A stretch of 32,361 bases of DNA from Campylobacterales bacterium (lineage in GTDB: Bacteria; Campylobacterota; Campylobacteria; Campylobacterales; Sulfurimonadaceae), in assembly GCA_026390165.1 (NCBI GenBank), contig JAPLGM010000032.1, forward strand, positions 51,715-84,075. Reading direction: 5' to 3'. The notes beneath the pieces were generated by a model. It did not search any database. It saw only the letters and a program-made list of their open reading frames with translations, and was not told the DNA's origin. Positions 18,819 through 26,606 of the stretch are shown in pieces; position 1 is the stretch's first letter, and each line of letters starts with the position of its first letter. The translations under genes and the position numbers were made by a program.

Positions 18819-18857
18819 TGCCACATCGGGCGCAGTGCGTCCGCACATTGGCATTTT
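18819..18857 (+). terminator. Attenuator-like hairpin between leader and leuA
   Basis: Outer arms TGCCA (18819-18823) and TGGCA (18849-18853) enclose an inner six-pair stem, CGGGCG (18827-18832) with CGTCCG (18838-18843), one pair being G-T. Four T follow at 18854-18857, a short tract. T-rich DNA at 18780-18818 lies before it. An anti-terminator pairing could not be identified by eye. Confidence 0.45.
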
Positions 18858-18887
18858 CATTACTATTGTCATATTAAGGATATCTCT

Positions 18888-20939
18888 ATGCATACGCATA
18901 CAAAATATATGCCGTATCCATCGGTCACATTGGATAAAAGAGAGTGGGCGGATAAATCTGCCACAGTTGCCCCGCGTTGGGTCAGTACCGATTTACGTGA
19001 TGGCAATCAAGCGTTAGCCAACCCGATGGGAATAGAGCAAAAGATCGCCTATTTCAAAGCGTTGGTTGAATTCGGGTTCAAAGAGATCGAGGTTGCCTAT
19101 CCCAGCGCGTCACAAACGGAGTTTGATTTTTGCCGTCGATTGATTGACGAAGGGATGGTTCCTGAGGATGTCACTATTGGAGTGCTTGTCCCCTCGATAG
19201 AGCGTCATATCGTCCGCAGTTTTGAAGCATTGAATGGAGCCAAGCGGATTACCATGCACTTGTACAATCCGACCGCCACCAATCAACGCAGTGTCGTGTT
19301 CCGCCGAAGCCGTGAGCAGATCATCGCGTTGGCGTTAGAGGGTGTGGCGTGCATCAAACGCGAAGCACAGCGCTTTGGTGGAGAAGTAGTATTTGAGTAT
19401 TCGCCGGAGAGCTTTTCGCAGACCGAGTTGGATTTTGCCCGTGATATCTCCAATGCTGTGATCACAGCGTGGGAACCGACACAGGAATATCCGATGATTT
19501 TGAACCTTCCCAATACGTTGGAAGCGTGTTCACCCAACATCTATGCCGATCGTATCGAGTGGATGTCTAAACACATCAAAAACCGTGAGAGCGTCATCAT
19601 CAGCGTTCATCCGCATAATGACCGAGGATGCGCGGTAGCGAGTGCGGAGTTGGCGGTATTGGCAGGTGCTCAGAGAGTGGAGGGGACGATCCTCGGCAAC
19701 GGTGAGAGGGCAGGTAATGTCGATTTGATCACGTTGGCGTTCAACTATTTTTCGCAGGGGATCGATCCGTGTTTGAGAGTAGACAAAGTCGATGAGATCT
19801 TGAGTCGTATTACGAGCATCACAGGTATGCGCGTCGCCGAGCGTCATCCGTATGTTGGTTCTATGATCTACACGGCATTTTCAGGTACTCACCAAGACGC
19901 GATCAAAAAGGGGATGGAACATCACCGAGAGCAAAACAGCCCCACATGGGAAGTGCCTTATTTGGCGATCGATCCGCGTGACATCGGCAGAGAGTACAAA
20001 GACTCGATCCGTATCAACTCCCAATCGGGCAAAGGGGGCGTGGCGTATGTCTTAAAAGAGATCTACGGTATCGAAGTCCCCAACGAGATGCAGACGAAGC
20101 TTGCCGACGAGGTAAAACGGATTTCGCAAAAACGAGGCGGTGAAATCAGCAGTGACGAGGTGCTTGGGATATATCAGGGGATGATGAAGCGTCATGAAAA
20201 CAGCTGGAACGCCTCAGAGTACAACAAACATGCCGCATTTGTCTCGAATTTGGCATTGCCCGTTGTCGATTTGCTTGCTCCGATAGAGGGAGAGGAAATC
20301 TTAGATTTAGGATGCGGTGAGGGGACATTGGCACTTGAAATCCAAAAAAGCGGTGCGAGAGTAACGGGAGTCGATTTGAGTCACGAGATGGTAAAAAATG
20401 CACGTGCCAAAGGGATCGATGCTATGGTTATGAGCGTGACGGAGTTGGAGTTTAAAAACCGATTTGATGCGGTCTTTTCCAATGCGGTGCTTCACTGGGT
20501 AAAAGAGAGTGAAACCGCCGTTAGAAACATTTATGAAGCATTGAAGCCTAATGGGAGATTTGTCGCAGAGTTTGGAGGGTCAGGTAATTGTAAAACAGCC
20601 GTAGATGCGATGAAAGCAGTGTTTAAAAATCACCCTGAATTTGGAGCGTTTGAAGACCCTTGGTACTTTCCGAGTGTCGAAGAGTATCGTGCCCTCTTGG
20701 AGTCGTGCGGTTTTAGAGTAGAATATATCGAATTAATCCCGAGACCAACCCCAGTGGATGATATCGCCAACTGGCTTGATCTTTTTGCCAACGGTGTAAC
20801 GGCTCATTTCAGTCGTGAAGAGTTTAGTGTGTTTAAAGAGGAAGTTAGTAGGATTACGAAACCGAAGTTGTACGATGAAAACGACGGTTGGCATGTTGAT
20901 TATGTACGTTTGAGAGTTAGAGCGGTAAAAGAGGTATGA
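18888..20939 (+). CDS. leuA: 2-isopropylmalate synthase catalytic region fused to a SAM-dependent methyltransferase
   Basis: First step of leucine synthesis: acetyl-CoA plus 2-oxoisovalerate to 2-isopropylmalate. 683 residues; ATG 18888 has AAGGA seven bases upstream. Residues 1-431 match the longer (type 2) LeuA: STDLRDGNQ (33-41), HPHNDRG (from His241, metal ligands), GNGERAGNVDL, and the linker up to SSDEVLGIYQG. The C-terminal LeuA dimerisation/leucine-binding domain expected next is missing. At Met432-Met433 (20181-20186) the frame continues into a class I methyltransferase, with EILDLGCGEGTLALE (motif I at 472-479), VTGVDLS, and FSNAVLHWV, resembling trans-aconitate methyltransferase. 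The fusion is uninterrupted. Loss of the regulatory domain suggests insensitivity to leucine feedback; control may rest on the leader. An internal start at 20184 could also release the methyltransferase. LeuA assignment is firm, methyl acceptor unknown. Confidence 0.88.
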   Translation: MHTHTKYMPYPSVTLDKREWADKSATVAPRWVSTDLRDGNQALANPMGIEQKIAYFKALVEFGFKEIEVAYPSASQTEFDFCRRLIDEGMVPEDVTIGVLVPSIERHIVRSFEALNGAKRITMHLYNPTATNQRSVVFRRSREQIIALALEGVACIKREAQRFGGEVVFEYSPESFSQTELDFARDISNAVITAWEPTQEYPMILNLPNTLEACSPNIYADRIEWMSKHIKNRESVIISVHPHNDRGCAVASAELAVLAGAQRVEGTILGNGERAGNVDLITLAFNYFSQGIDPCLRVDKVDEILSRITSITGMRVAERHPYVGSMIYTAFSGTHQDAIKKGMEHHREQNSPTWEVPYLAIDPRDIGREYKDSIRINSQSGKGGVAYVLKEIYGIEVPNEMQTKLADEVKRISQKRGGEISSDEVLGIYQGMMKRHENSWNASEYNKHAAFVSNLALPVVDLLAPIEGEEILDLGCGEGTLALEIQKSGARVTGVDLSHEMVKNARAKGIDAMVMSVTELEFKNRFDAVFSNAVLHWVKESETAVRNIYEALKPNGRFVAEFGGSGNCKTAVDAMKAVFKNHPEFGAFEDPWYFPSVEEYRALLESCGFRVEYIELIPRPTPVDDIANWLDLFANGVTAHFSREEFSVFKEEVSRITKPKLYDENDGWHVDYVRLRVRAVKEV

Positions 20940-20964
20940 AATAGCCCTGAATTGTATATGTCTC

Positions 20965-21027
20965 ACTCCCAAGCTCCAGCTTGGGAGTGTATATGTTAGT
21001 CTGCATTCCCAACGAGGACGTTGGGAA
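20965..21027. repeat. Two REP-like palindromes
   Basis: Palindrome 1: ACTCCCAAGCT at 20965-20975 with AGCTTGGGAGT at 20978-20988 (11 bp, two-base centre). Palindrome 2: TTCCCAACG at 21006-21014 with CGTTGGGAA at 21019-21027 (9 bp, loop AGGA), followed by CGAGGG. Both resemble the widespread family of short GGGAAC-type bacterial palindromes. They lie 25 bases after the leuA stop; palindrome 2 lies inside the 3' end of the HEPN gene. Confidence 0.65.
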
Positions 21028-21706
21028 CGAGGGATGATGCACTTTCTTGTTTATAAATCTTATCATTAATGAATTTATTTCCCATTAAAATCACTTCTTC
21101 GAGAAATTTTTCAACATCAGCTATATATTCTTCTAGCCTGGGGATTACAAGGTCTCTTCCAAATTCTTCAAAGGATTTGTTACCATGAGCTAGCGTGTTT
21201 CTTCCATCTTTAATTGCTTTCAACTTTTCTCCAAAGGATTCAGATATCACAATTCCATATTTTTTCATGACACTGCGAATTGATCGTGCATCAAGATTTC
21301 CACTATATAGTTGATAACTCTCTATCATTTCTGAATATGGAACATTAAACGTTCCTGTACCACGCAAAAGATCGACAGTATGATGTAATACATCTATCGA
21401 GTTATGAATATCAGCTCGTTTTTCCTTATGCTTGTAAAAATATATTAATGCAAGATCTTTAATAGATCTGGAAAGATCATCGTAAAGAACATTGTTTGCA
21501 TTGATCTCTGCATGTAATTTAGTCAATGTTTGAGTTATTGTTGATTCGATAATATTATAAAGATTTATAATAACACTTGAACGGAGAACAGGAATATTTA
21601 TTTGATTAGGGGATGTTACATTTCCATCCTCTATGTCTTTGATTAGTTTGATGAGGCCTGTAGCCTCAAACATCCTTAACTTAAAATCTTGCTCAACAGA
21701 ATACAT
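20996..21706 (-). CDS. HEPN-type nuclease-like protein (MAE_28990/MAE_18760 family)
   Basis: Probable toxin-like RNase partner of the DUF262 protein. 236 residues, helical. The HEPN signature Rx4-6H is RNTLAH at Arg169-His174, within DGRNTLAHGNKSFEEFG, which is characteristic of this family; an N-terminal stretch (SSVIINLYNIIEST) matches its first helix pair. Start ATG is 3 bases after the DUF262 stop, with AAGGAA inside the end of that gene, so the pair is translationally linked. The last 16 residues (ESASSLVPNVLVGNAD) are encoded by a REP-like palindrome and probably are not part of the native protein. RNase activity is inferred from the motif; the target is unknown. Confidence 0.75.
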   Translation of the reverse strand: MYSVEQDFKLRMFEATGLIKLIKDIEDGNVTSPNQINIPVLRSSVIINLYNIIESTITQTLTKLHAEINANNVLYDDLSRSIKDLALIYFYKHKEKRADIHNSIDVLHHTVDLLRGTGTFNVPYSEMIESYQLYSGNLDARSIRSVMKKYGIVISESFGEKLKAIKDGRNTLAHGNKSFEEFGRDLVIPRLEEYIADVEKFLEEVILMGNKFINDKIYKQESASSLVPNVLVGNAD

Positions 21707-21709
21707 TGA

Positions 21710-22849
21710 TTATTTCCTTACCAACATATCTCTAATATAGTTGATTCTCCCAGCCAATTTTTGCTGTTTATGGGATTGATTTGCCACATGAGTATTCTTT
21801 TTAAACTCGGGGTCGATCAGATTCTTGTATATTTCTTCTTTGTTATAATTTTCGAAATTCAAGTTTGATCCAAGCTCCATTATTGCCATGTATATACCGA
21901 TGGAAATTGCCTCAAATACAGACCTTTTAGTTTGAGGGTTTTCCCTGTGTCTATACCCATATGGAAAAATATTTTTGACTACATTATTAACACTATCAAT
22001 TTGATTTTTGTATTCGGATAGCTTTTTTTCGAGCTTCTCAGGATTTAGCAAAGAAAGCTCTTTATTCTTGTTATCTAGATAGTTATCAAGAAAATCAGCC
22101 AAGCTTCCAGATATTCCGCTTTGATATTTTTTACTTTCAGAAAGTGCAAAAAATCGCAATAAAAGCTCTTGCTTTTCTTGTCTCTTTTCAAGCCACTTAT
22201 CTACTTCAACCAATTCAGAAAAGCTTTTACTAGTTTCTACATAGTCATAGATAAATTTAGTAAACGGTCCCGTATATATACCCTTTCTCTTCTCCATAGG
22301 CTTCAATAGATCGCTGCCTCGGTTAATTCGCTCAAACATATCTTTTTTAATATCATCAGTTGTTTCTTCAGACAAAATAATAAATCTAAGAGCGGTATCT
22401 AAAAACTTACCTTTCCTACTACTTTCTAGATCATTAAAAGTGATTCCATTTGCATTCGTTAAAGACTCAAGTCCCGTTAGTACCAAGCTGTTTTCTATGA
22501 AAGCATGAATGGCGCGGACTCGCTGTGAACCGTCGACGATCTCCCAAGCACCATCACCATTTTCTGCAACAAAAATAAAAGGAATTGGCAAGCCTAATAA
22601 AATCGACTCAATAAGTTTAGAGGATCTCTTTTCGTCCCAAGTGAATTCTCTTTGATATTCCGGAACAAACAAGATATTTCTCTTTATGTTTGTATTTTTT
22701 CTTTCCTCTTCATCTGTATCTGAATATTCAATTCCATCTGTATACTTATCTGATATATATTCAACAGTCAAATCTCGCATGTCATAGCGAACGTCTCTGC
22801 GTTTAATATATATTTGCTCTTCTAAAGTTTTTGAATCAATGGTACTCAT
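21710..22849 (-). CDS. DUF262 (GmrS/ParB-like NTPase-nuclease) domain protein
   Basis: 379 residues from ATG 22849, with TAGGAGTT upstream. The DUF262 core is PEYQREFTWDEKRSSKLIES (63-82) and WEIVDGSQRVRAIHAF (102-117), with the family DGxQR at 106-110. Proteins of this kind are found in GmrSD type IV restriction and other conflict systems, where the ParB-like fold binds or cuts nucleic acid using NTP. There is no C-terminal DUF1524 HNH domain here; the C-terminal half is a long helical region. The following gene encodes a HEPN-type protein, so the effector may be the HEPN partner. The pair sits among accessory genes and is visibly AT-rich, suggesting transfer. Biological role is inferred. 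Confidence 0.8.
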   Translation of the reverse strand: MSTIDSKTLEEQIYIKRRDVRYDMRDLTVEYISDKYTDGIEYSDTDEEERKNTNIKRNILFVPEYQREFTWDEKRSSKLIESILLGLPIPFIFVAENGDGAWEIVDGSQRVRAIHAFIENSLVLTGLESLTNANGITFNDLESSRKGKFLDTALRFIILSEETTDDIKKDMFERINRGSDLLKPMEKRKGIYTGPFTKFIYDYVETSKSFSELVEVDKWLEKRQEKQELLLRFFALSESKKYQSGISGSLADFLDNYLDNKNKELSLLNPEKLEKKLSEYKNQIDSVNNVVKNIFPYGYRHRENPQTKRSVFEAISIGIYMAIMELGSNLNFENYNKEEIYKNLIDPEFKKNTHVANQSHKQQKLAGRINYIRDMLVRK

Positions 22850-22876
22850 AATATAAAACTCCTATAAAATATTTTA

Positions 22877-22948
22877 ATTCGAAATATTTCTAAACATTCT
22901 ACACCGTTTTTCTTAAAACAATTTCCGCAAACACTTTAACCGCAGGTT
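22877..22948. repeat. Direct repeat copy 1: MocR gene 3' end
   Basis: This 72-bp stretch, which covers the last 16 codons of the MocR gene, its stop and 22 bases beyond, recurs without gaps at 30611-30682 in the same orientation with 61 of 72 bases matching. Confidence 0.8.
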
Positions 22949-24269
22949 CGATCTCCTCCATCTCGAATCCCCCGAATCCCATCCGAATCGCGTCCCATTC
23001 ACCCCCTGAGTTCTCTTTTGCAAAATAGAGCTTGATCCCCGCTTCTTCGGCTTTTTTTCGTAGGATGTCGTAATCGATATCGTAAGTAGGGCGGATATTG
23101 ATCGAGAGACCTCCACCTTCGCTGAGGATATGTATCGAATCACCCAAATATTTGATGAGCATCTGTTTCATCAGGTCGTGTTTCTTGCGGTTTAGGTTTC
23201 GTACCCGTCGCAAATGACGTTCCCAATGCCCCTCGCGCATGAACAGCTCCAACGTCTTTTGGGTCATGAGGCTGACACGGGAAAACGTGCCGTGAAAGGA
23301 GCGGTATCGATCCATCAGATGAGTAGGCAGTACGATATATCCGACACGCAAAGCAGGGGAGAGGGCTTTTGCAAAGGTGCCGATGTAGATTACTCTCTCA
23401 CTGCTGTCGAGTCCTTGGAGTGAGGGGATCGGTCGGGAGCGGTAGGTGAGTTCGCTGTCGTAGTCGTCTTCGATGATGTAGCTGTCGTTCTCTTTTGCCC
23501 ATGCGAGGAGTTTTAGACGGTTGGTGATGGGCATAGCCGCTCCTGTGGGGTACTGGTGCGAGGGGGTGATGTAGACCACGCGTGCATCGGACGCGGATAG
23601 CTCATCGAGGAGGAGTCCGTTTTCATCGACTCCTATGGGGGTAATATCATAGAGGCGGTGGGCGAAAACCTTTCGGGCAATATGGTAGCCGGGATGCTCG
23701 ATGGCAAAATGTGGGTGAGTCGGACGGAGAATATCGGCGATCATACTCATCGAGTCGATAAATGCCCCAGTAACGATAATGTGAGAAGCGTCGCACCGCA
23801 CGCCACGAAGTTCGGTCAAATACCGTGCTATTTCAGCTCTCAATCCAAACTCCCCCTGCGGATCGGGATAGGTACCCATATCGAGGGTGTCGTCTATGGC
23901 GCGATTATAGAGCCGTTTCCAGAGTTTGAGGGGGAAGACCTCTTTGGAGAGGCGGACGGGGTAAAAGTTGTAGCGGTAGGTGATGGCGGGTGTGTCGGTA
24001 GGCTCTAGCAATGCAGGTTTCCCGAGCGGATTAAAATCGGCATCGGCGACGTAATAACCGCTTTTGGGACGGCTCTCGATGTAGCCCTCCGCGTAGAGCT
24101 GGCTATAGGCGGATTCGACGGTGTTTTTGCTGATGCGGTACTCTTGGGAGATTTTGCGGATCGAGGGGAGTTTGCTCCCGATGGCATGTGTGGTCGTGAT
24201 GTCGTGTTTGAGTGCTTCGTAAAGCTGGATATGGAGAGGTATTTCGGAAGTTGCGTCGAGGAGATACAT
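22899..24269 (-). CDS. MocR/PdxR-type transcriptional regulator (GntR wHTH plus aminotransferase-like domain)
   Basis: PLP-responsive regulator, 456 residues; TGAGGT lies eight bases before the ATG. Residues 10-78 form a GntR winged helix (HIQLYEALKHDI, then KLPSIRKISQEYRISKNTVE and SRPKSGYYVAD). Residues 95-450 are a fold-type I aminotransferase-like domain with the PLP-binding lysine at Lys301 (GTFAKALSPALRVGYI) and EDDYDSELTYR. A MocR typically senses pyridoxal phosphate and acts on a divergent gene; here the neighbour at 24359 is a PNP-oxidase-like flavoprotein, a common MocR partner. It is unlikely to be an aminotransferase enzyme. The last 16 codons are repeated at 30.6 kb. Confidence 0.9.
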   Translation of the reverse strand: MYLLDATSEIPLHIQLYEALKHDITTTHAIGSKLPSIRKISQEYRISKNTVESAYSQLYAEGYIESRPKSGYYVADADFNPLGKPALLEPTDTPAITYRYNFYPVRLSKEVFPLKLWKRLYNRAIDDTLDMGTYPDPQGEFGLRAEIARYLTELRGVRCDASHIIVTGAFIDSMSMIADILRPTHPHFAIEHPGYHIARKVFAHRLYDITPIGVDENGLLLDELSASDARVVYITPSHQYPTGAAMPITNRLKLLAWAKENDSYIIEDDYDSELTYRSRPIPSLQGLDSSERVIYIGTFAKALSPALRVGYIVLPTHLMDRYRSFHGTFSRVSLMTQKTLELFMREGHWERHLRRVRNLNRKKHDLMKQMLIKYLGDSIHILSEGGGLSINIRPTYDIDYDILRKKAEEAGIKLYFAKENSGGEWDAIRMGFGGFEMEEIEPAVKVFAEIVLRKTV

Positions 24270-24293
24270 AAACTGACCTCATAATTTTTAAAT

Positions 24294-24342
24294 ATTTTGT
24301 CACTTGTTTAGAGTGCAGATTGGCGATATAGTATCACAAAAT
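24294..24342 (+). promoter_or_regulatory. Promoter and candidate operator between MocR and the flavoprotein gene
   Basis: TTGTTT at 24304-24309 and TATAGT at 24327-24332 are 17 bases apart and face the flavoprotein gene. They are flanked by an inverted repeat, ATTTTGT at 24294-24300 and ACAAAAT at 24336-24342, which extends imperfectly on both sides. A MocR-type dimer could bind this pair. Confidence 0.45.
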
Positions 24343-24358
24343 TTTTGAGGAAAGCGAT

Positions 24359-24976
24359 ATGAGACGATCAGAATTTGAAGTCACCGACCCGCAAGCCATC
24401 GAATCGGTATTGAGTGAGTGCGAGTATGGGGTATTGTCACTTATGAGCCGTGGTGAGCCTTATGGAGTTGCGGTTAACTTCGCCTATCGTGAGGGGGCGG
24501 TGTACTTTCACGGTAGCATTGAGGGGCGAAAGGTCGAAGCGATAGGCGAGGGTGCAAAGGTAGCTTTTTTGGTCGTGAAGCCTTATGCCTATATCCCATC
24601 GTATTTTAGCGATACGAGTGCGGCATATCCCGCGACACAGTTTTTTACATCGGTGCATATGAACGGTGAAGCGATACGGGTAAAAGATGAGCGAGAAAAA
24701 GCGTTCGGATTGACTGCTTTGATGGAGAAAATGCAACCAGAGGGGAAATACGACCCCATTGATGCGGCAAACCCGATTTATACCAAGATGATGGAGCTAA
24801 CGGGGGTCTATAAAATCGTACCGAACGTGATGACACTCAAAGTCAAAGCGGGGCAAAATTTACTGAAAGAGCGGTACGATACTCTTATCAAACACATAGA
24901 AAAGCGAAACGATTCAAGTGATAGCTCAACGATTCAGCTGATGCGTCAATTTCATAAAAAAGCGGATGACAGATGA
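24359..24976 (+). CDS. FMN-binding split-barrel protein, pyridoxamine 5'-phosphate oxidase family (Nim-like)
   Basis: 205 residues with GAGGAAA five bases before the ATG. The N-terminal split barrel is visible (YGVLSLMSRGEPYGVAVNFAY, then YFHGSIEGRKVEAI and AFLVVKPYAYIP), of the NimA/heme-utilisation-like subgroup rather than true PdxH. Such proteins bind FMN, F420 or heme; the substrate is unknown. It is divergent from the MocR gene, which probably controls it. Its stop overlaps the ATG of the methyltransferase gene (ATGA at 24973-24976), so the two are coupled. Confidence 0.8.
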   Translation: MRRSEFEVTDPQAIESVLSECEYGVLSLMSRGEPYGVAVNFAYREGAVYFHGSIEGRKVEAIGEGAKVAFLVVKPYAYIPSYFSDTSAAYPATQFFTSVHMNGEAIRVKDEREKAFGLTALMEKMQPEGKYDPIDAANPIYTKMMELTGVYKIVPNVMTLKVKAGQNLLKERYDTLIKHIEKRNDSSDSSTIQLMRQFHKKADDR

Positions 24977-25803
24977 ATAATGAAGAACAAACGATTAAAG
25001 ATAATATCAAAAGTACTTTTGACAATGTAGCCACAAGCTATGATAGAAATCAGCAATTTATACTATCAGCCAAAAAAATGGTCGATTTGATTCATTTTGA
25101 AAACGATAATTTGAACATTTTAGATTTATCGACGGGGACAGGTCATATCGCGATAGAACTTGCCAAAAAGTTTCCAAAGGCAAATATTTATGGTGTCGAT
25201 ATTTCCGAGGAGATGCTCAATATAGCCCGATTAAAGACAAAAGAGCATGGGATAAACAACATCACCTACTTGGTTCAAGATGTGGAAAATCTGAATTTTG
25301 AAGATATGAAATTTGATCTCATTACGTGCGGATACGGGCTGTTTTTCTACCCAAATATGGAAAAAGTCGTTAGCGATGTTTCTGAGCGATTGAGCGATGA
25401 GGGGAAATTTGTTTTTTCAACCTTTACGGATCAAGCTTTTCAGCCGTACTCCAAAATATTTTTAGAGTTGTTGGAACAAAATTACAATATCGCGCCACCG
25501 AAGCGGATAGAAAAAAGACAACTGACGACGCAAGATGAAATAGAAACGTTATGTGCTCATATTGAATACGATAGTTTGGAAATCCATGATATTGAGATTG
25601 TGTTTCCGATGGAGATTAATGAATGGTGGCAACTCCTTAACAGTACGGGATACAAGGGATTATTAAATCAGTTGGAATCCAATTATTCTCAATTTGAAAA
25701 AGAATATATAGAGTATTTGCAATCAATTTCAAAAGACAACTGTATCGATTTTAATGCGAATAGTTTGATTTCTATCGTGTCTAAAGTAGATTCATCCCGT
25801 TAA
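24973..25803 (+). CDS. Class I SAM-dependent methyltransferase (UbiE-like)
   Basis: 276 residues. Motif I is ILDLSTGTGHIAIELA (residues 49-64) and the acidic loop is YGVDISEEMLNIA, followed by DLITCGYGLFFYPN and LSDEGKFVFSTF. The N-terminus (STFDNVATSYDRN) resembles the UbiE/COQ5 group. The acceptor cannot be told; quinone biosynthesis is not implied by the neighbours. It overlaps the flavoprotein gene upstream. There is no close resemblance to the methyltransferase half of the LeuA fusion beyond the shared fold. Confidence 0.85.
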   Translation: MNNEEQTIKDNIKSTFDNVATSYDRNQQFILSAKKMVDLIHFENDNLNILDLSTGTGHIAIELAKKFPKANIYGVDISEEMLNIARLKTKEHGINNITYLVQDVENLNFEDMKFDLITCGYGLFFYPNMEKVVSDVSERLSDEGKFVFSTFTDQAFQPYSKIFLELLEQNYNIAPPKRIEKRQLTTQDEIETLCAHIEYDSLEIHDIEIVFPMEINEWWQLLNSTGYKGLLNQLESNYSQFEKEYIEYLQSISKDNCIDFNANSLISIVSKVDSSR

Positions 25804-25847
25804 AAGCCGATAAAAGGCACAATTTTTTATAGTAAAAAGGCAATGTT

Positions 25848-26606
25848 ATGACCGCATCAAACTTCAATATCTCAGATTATCTTGTCCGTATCGGCTACGA
25901 TGGGGAAGTGCGTCCGGATATCACAACACTCACTCAGCTTGTACAAAAGCAACTACGAAGCATCCCGTTTGAAAATACCGAAGTGCAGGCGGGGAGAATC
26001 CCTTCTATGATTCCCGAAGATATTGTGGATAAAGTGCTGATACGCAAACGCGGCGGATACTGCTACGAGATCAACGGCGTGTTTGCGATGGCGCTCAGTG
26101 CTATCGGTTTCGAGTGGTATTTCGCGGGGGCACGTCCGATGTTTTATCCTATGCGTCGTCCTAAAACTCACATGGTAGTGATCGTCCGTGTAGGTGGGAG
26201 AGATTATCTATGTGATACGGGATTCGGCGGATACGCACTGCGCGCGCCGATAGAGATCGTGGAGGGTGAAGCGGTGCAGGACGGCGATCGTTTCCGCATG
26301 GAACTGATCGATGGCGAATACGTGCTCAGTTCTCTCGTGCAAGATGAGTGGCAACGTCAATACGGCTTTGCTCTCCAACCGCAGGAGTGGATTGAGTTTA
26401 GCCTCGCGAACTATTTCAACGCTACCCATCCCGATACGATCTTTACCCAAAAGAAACTCGCGATCATGCAAACACCGAATGGGCGTAAAATCCTCGTGGA
26501 TAATGAACTCAAACTCATCGAAGAGGGGAAATTGGAGCTATTGAAAGTCGATTATGAGAGTGCTTTAAAAGAGTATTTTTGTTTAAAGCTTTGGGAGATA
26601 AATTAA
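25848..26606 (+). CDS. Arylamine N-acetyltransferase
   Basis: Transfers acetyl from acetyl-CoA to arylamines or hydrazines through a cysteine intermediate. 252 residues. The catalytic triad is visible: Cys72 in RGGYCYEING, His108 in KTHMVVIV and Asp123 in LCDTGFGG. The N-terminus DYLVRIGYDGEVRPD and IPFENTEV also fit. AAGGCA precedes the ATG. Its TAA stop shares one base with the ATG of the hotdog gene (26606), so they are co-expressed. Confidence 0.92.
   Translation: MTASNFNISDYLVRIGYDGEVRPDITTLTQLVQKQLRSIPFENTEVQAGRIPSMIPEDIVDKVLIRKRGGYCYEINGVFAMALSAIGFEWYFAGARPMFYPMRRPKTHMVVIVRVGGRDYLCDTGFGGYALRAPIEIVEGEAVQDGDRFRMELIDGEYVLSSLVQDEWQRQYGFALQPQEWIEFSLANYFNATHPDTIFTQKKLAIMQTPNGRKILVDNELKLIEEGKLELLKVDYESALKEYFCLKLWEIN

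Noticed and set aside
17863-18887. Phase-variable promoter flipped by the serine recombinase
   Set aside because: No pair of inverted repeats with gene-scale spacing was found around the leu promoter or elsewhere near the recombinase.
20181-20939. Independent methyltransferase gene starting at 20181 or 20184
   Set aside because: AGGGG directly abuts the first ATG, with no proper spacing, and there is no stop in the LeuA frame before it. It is kept as a possibility within the fusion entry, not as a separate gene.
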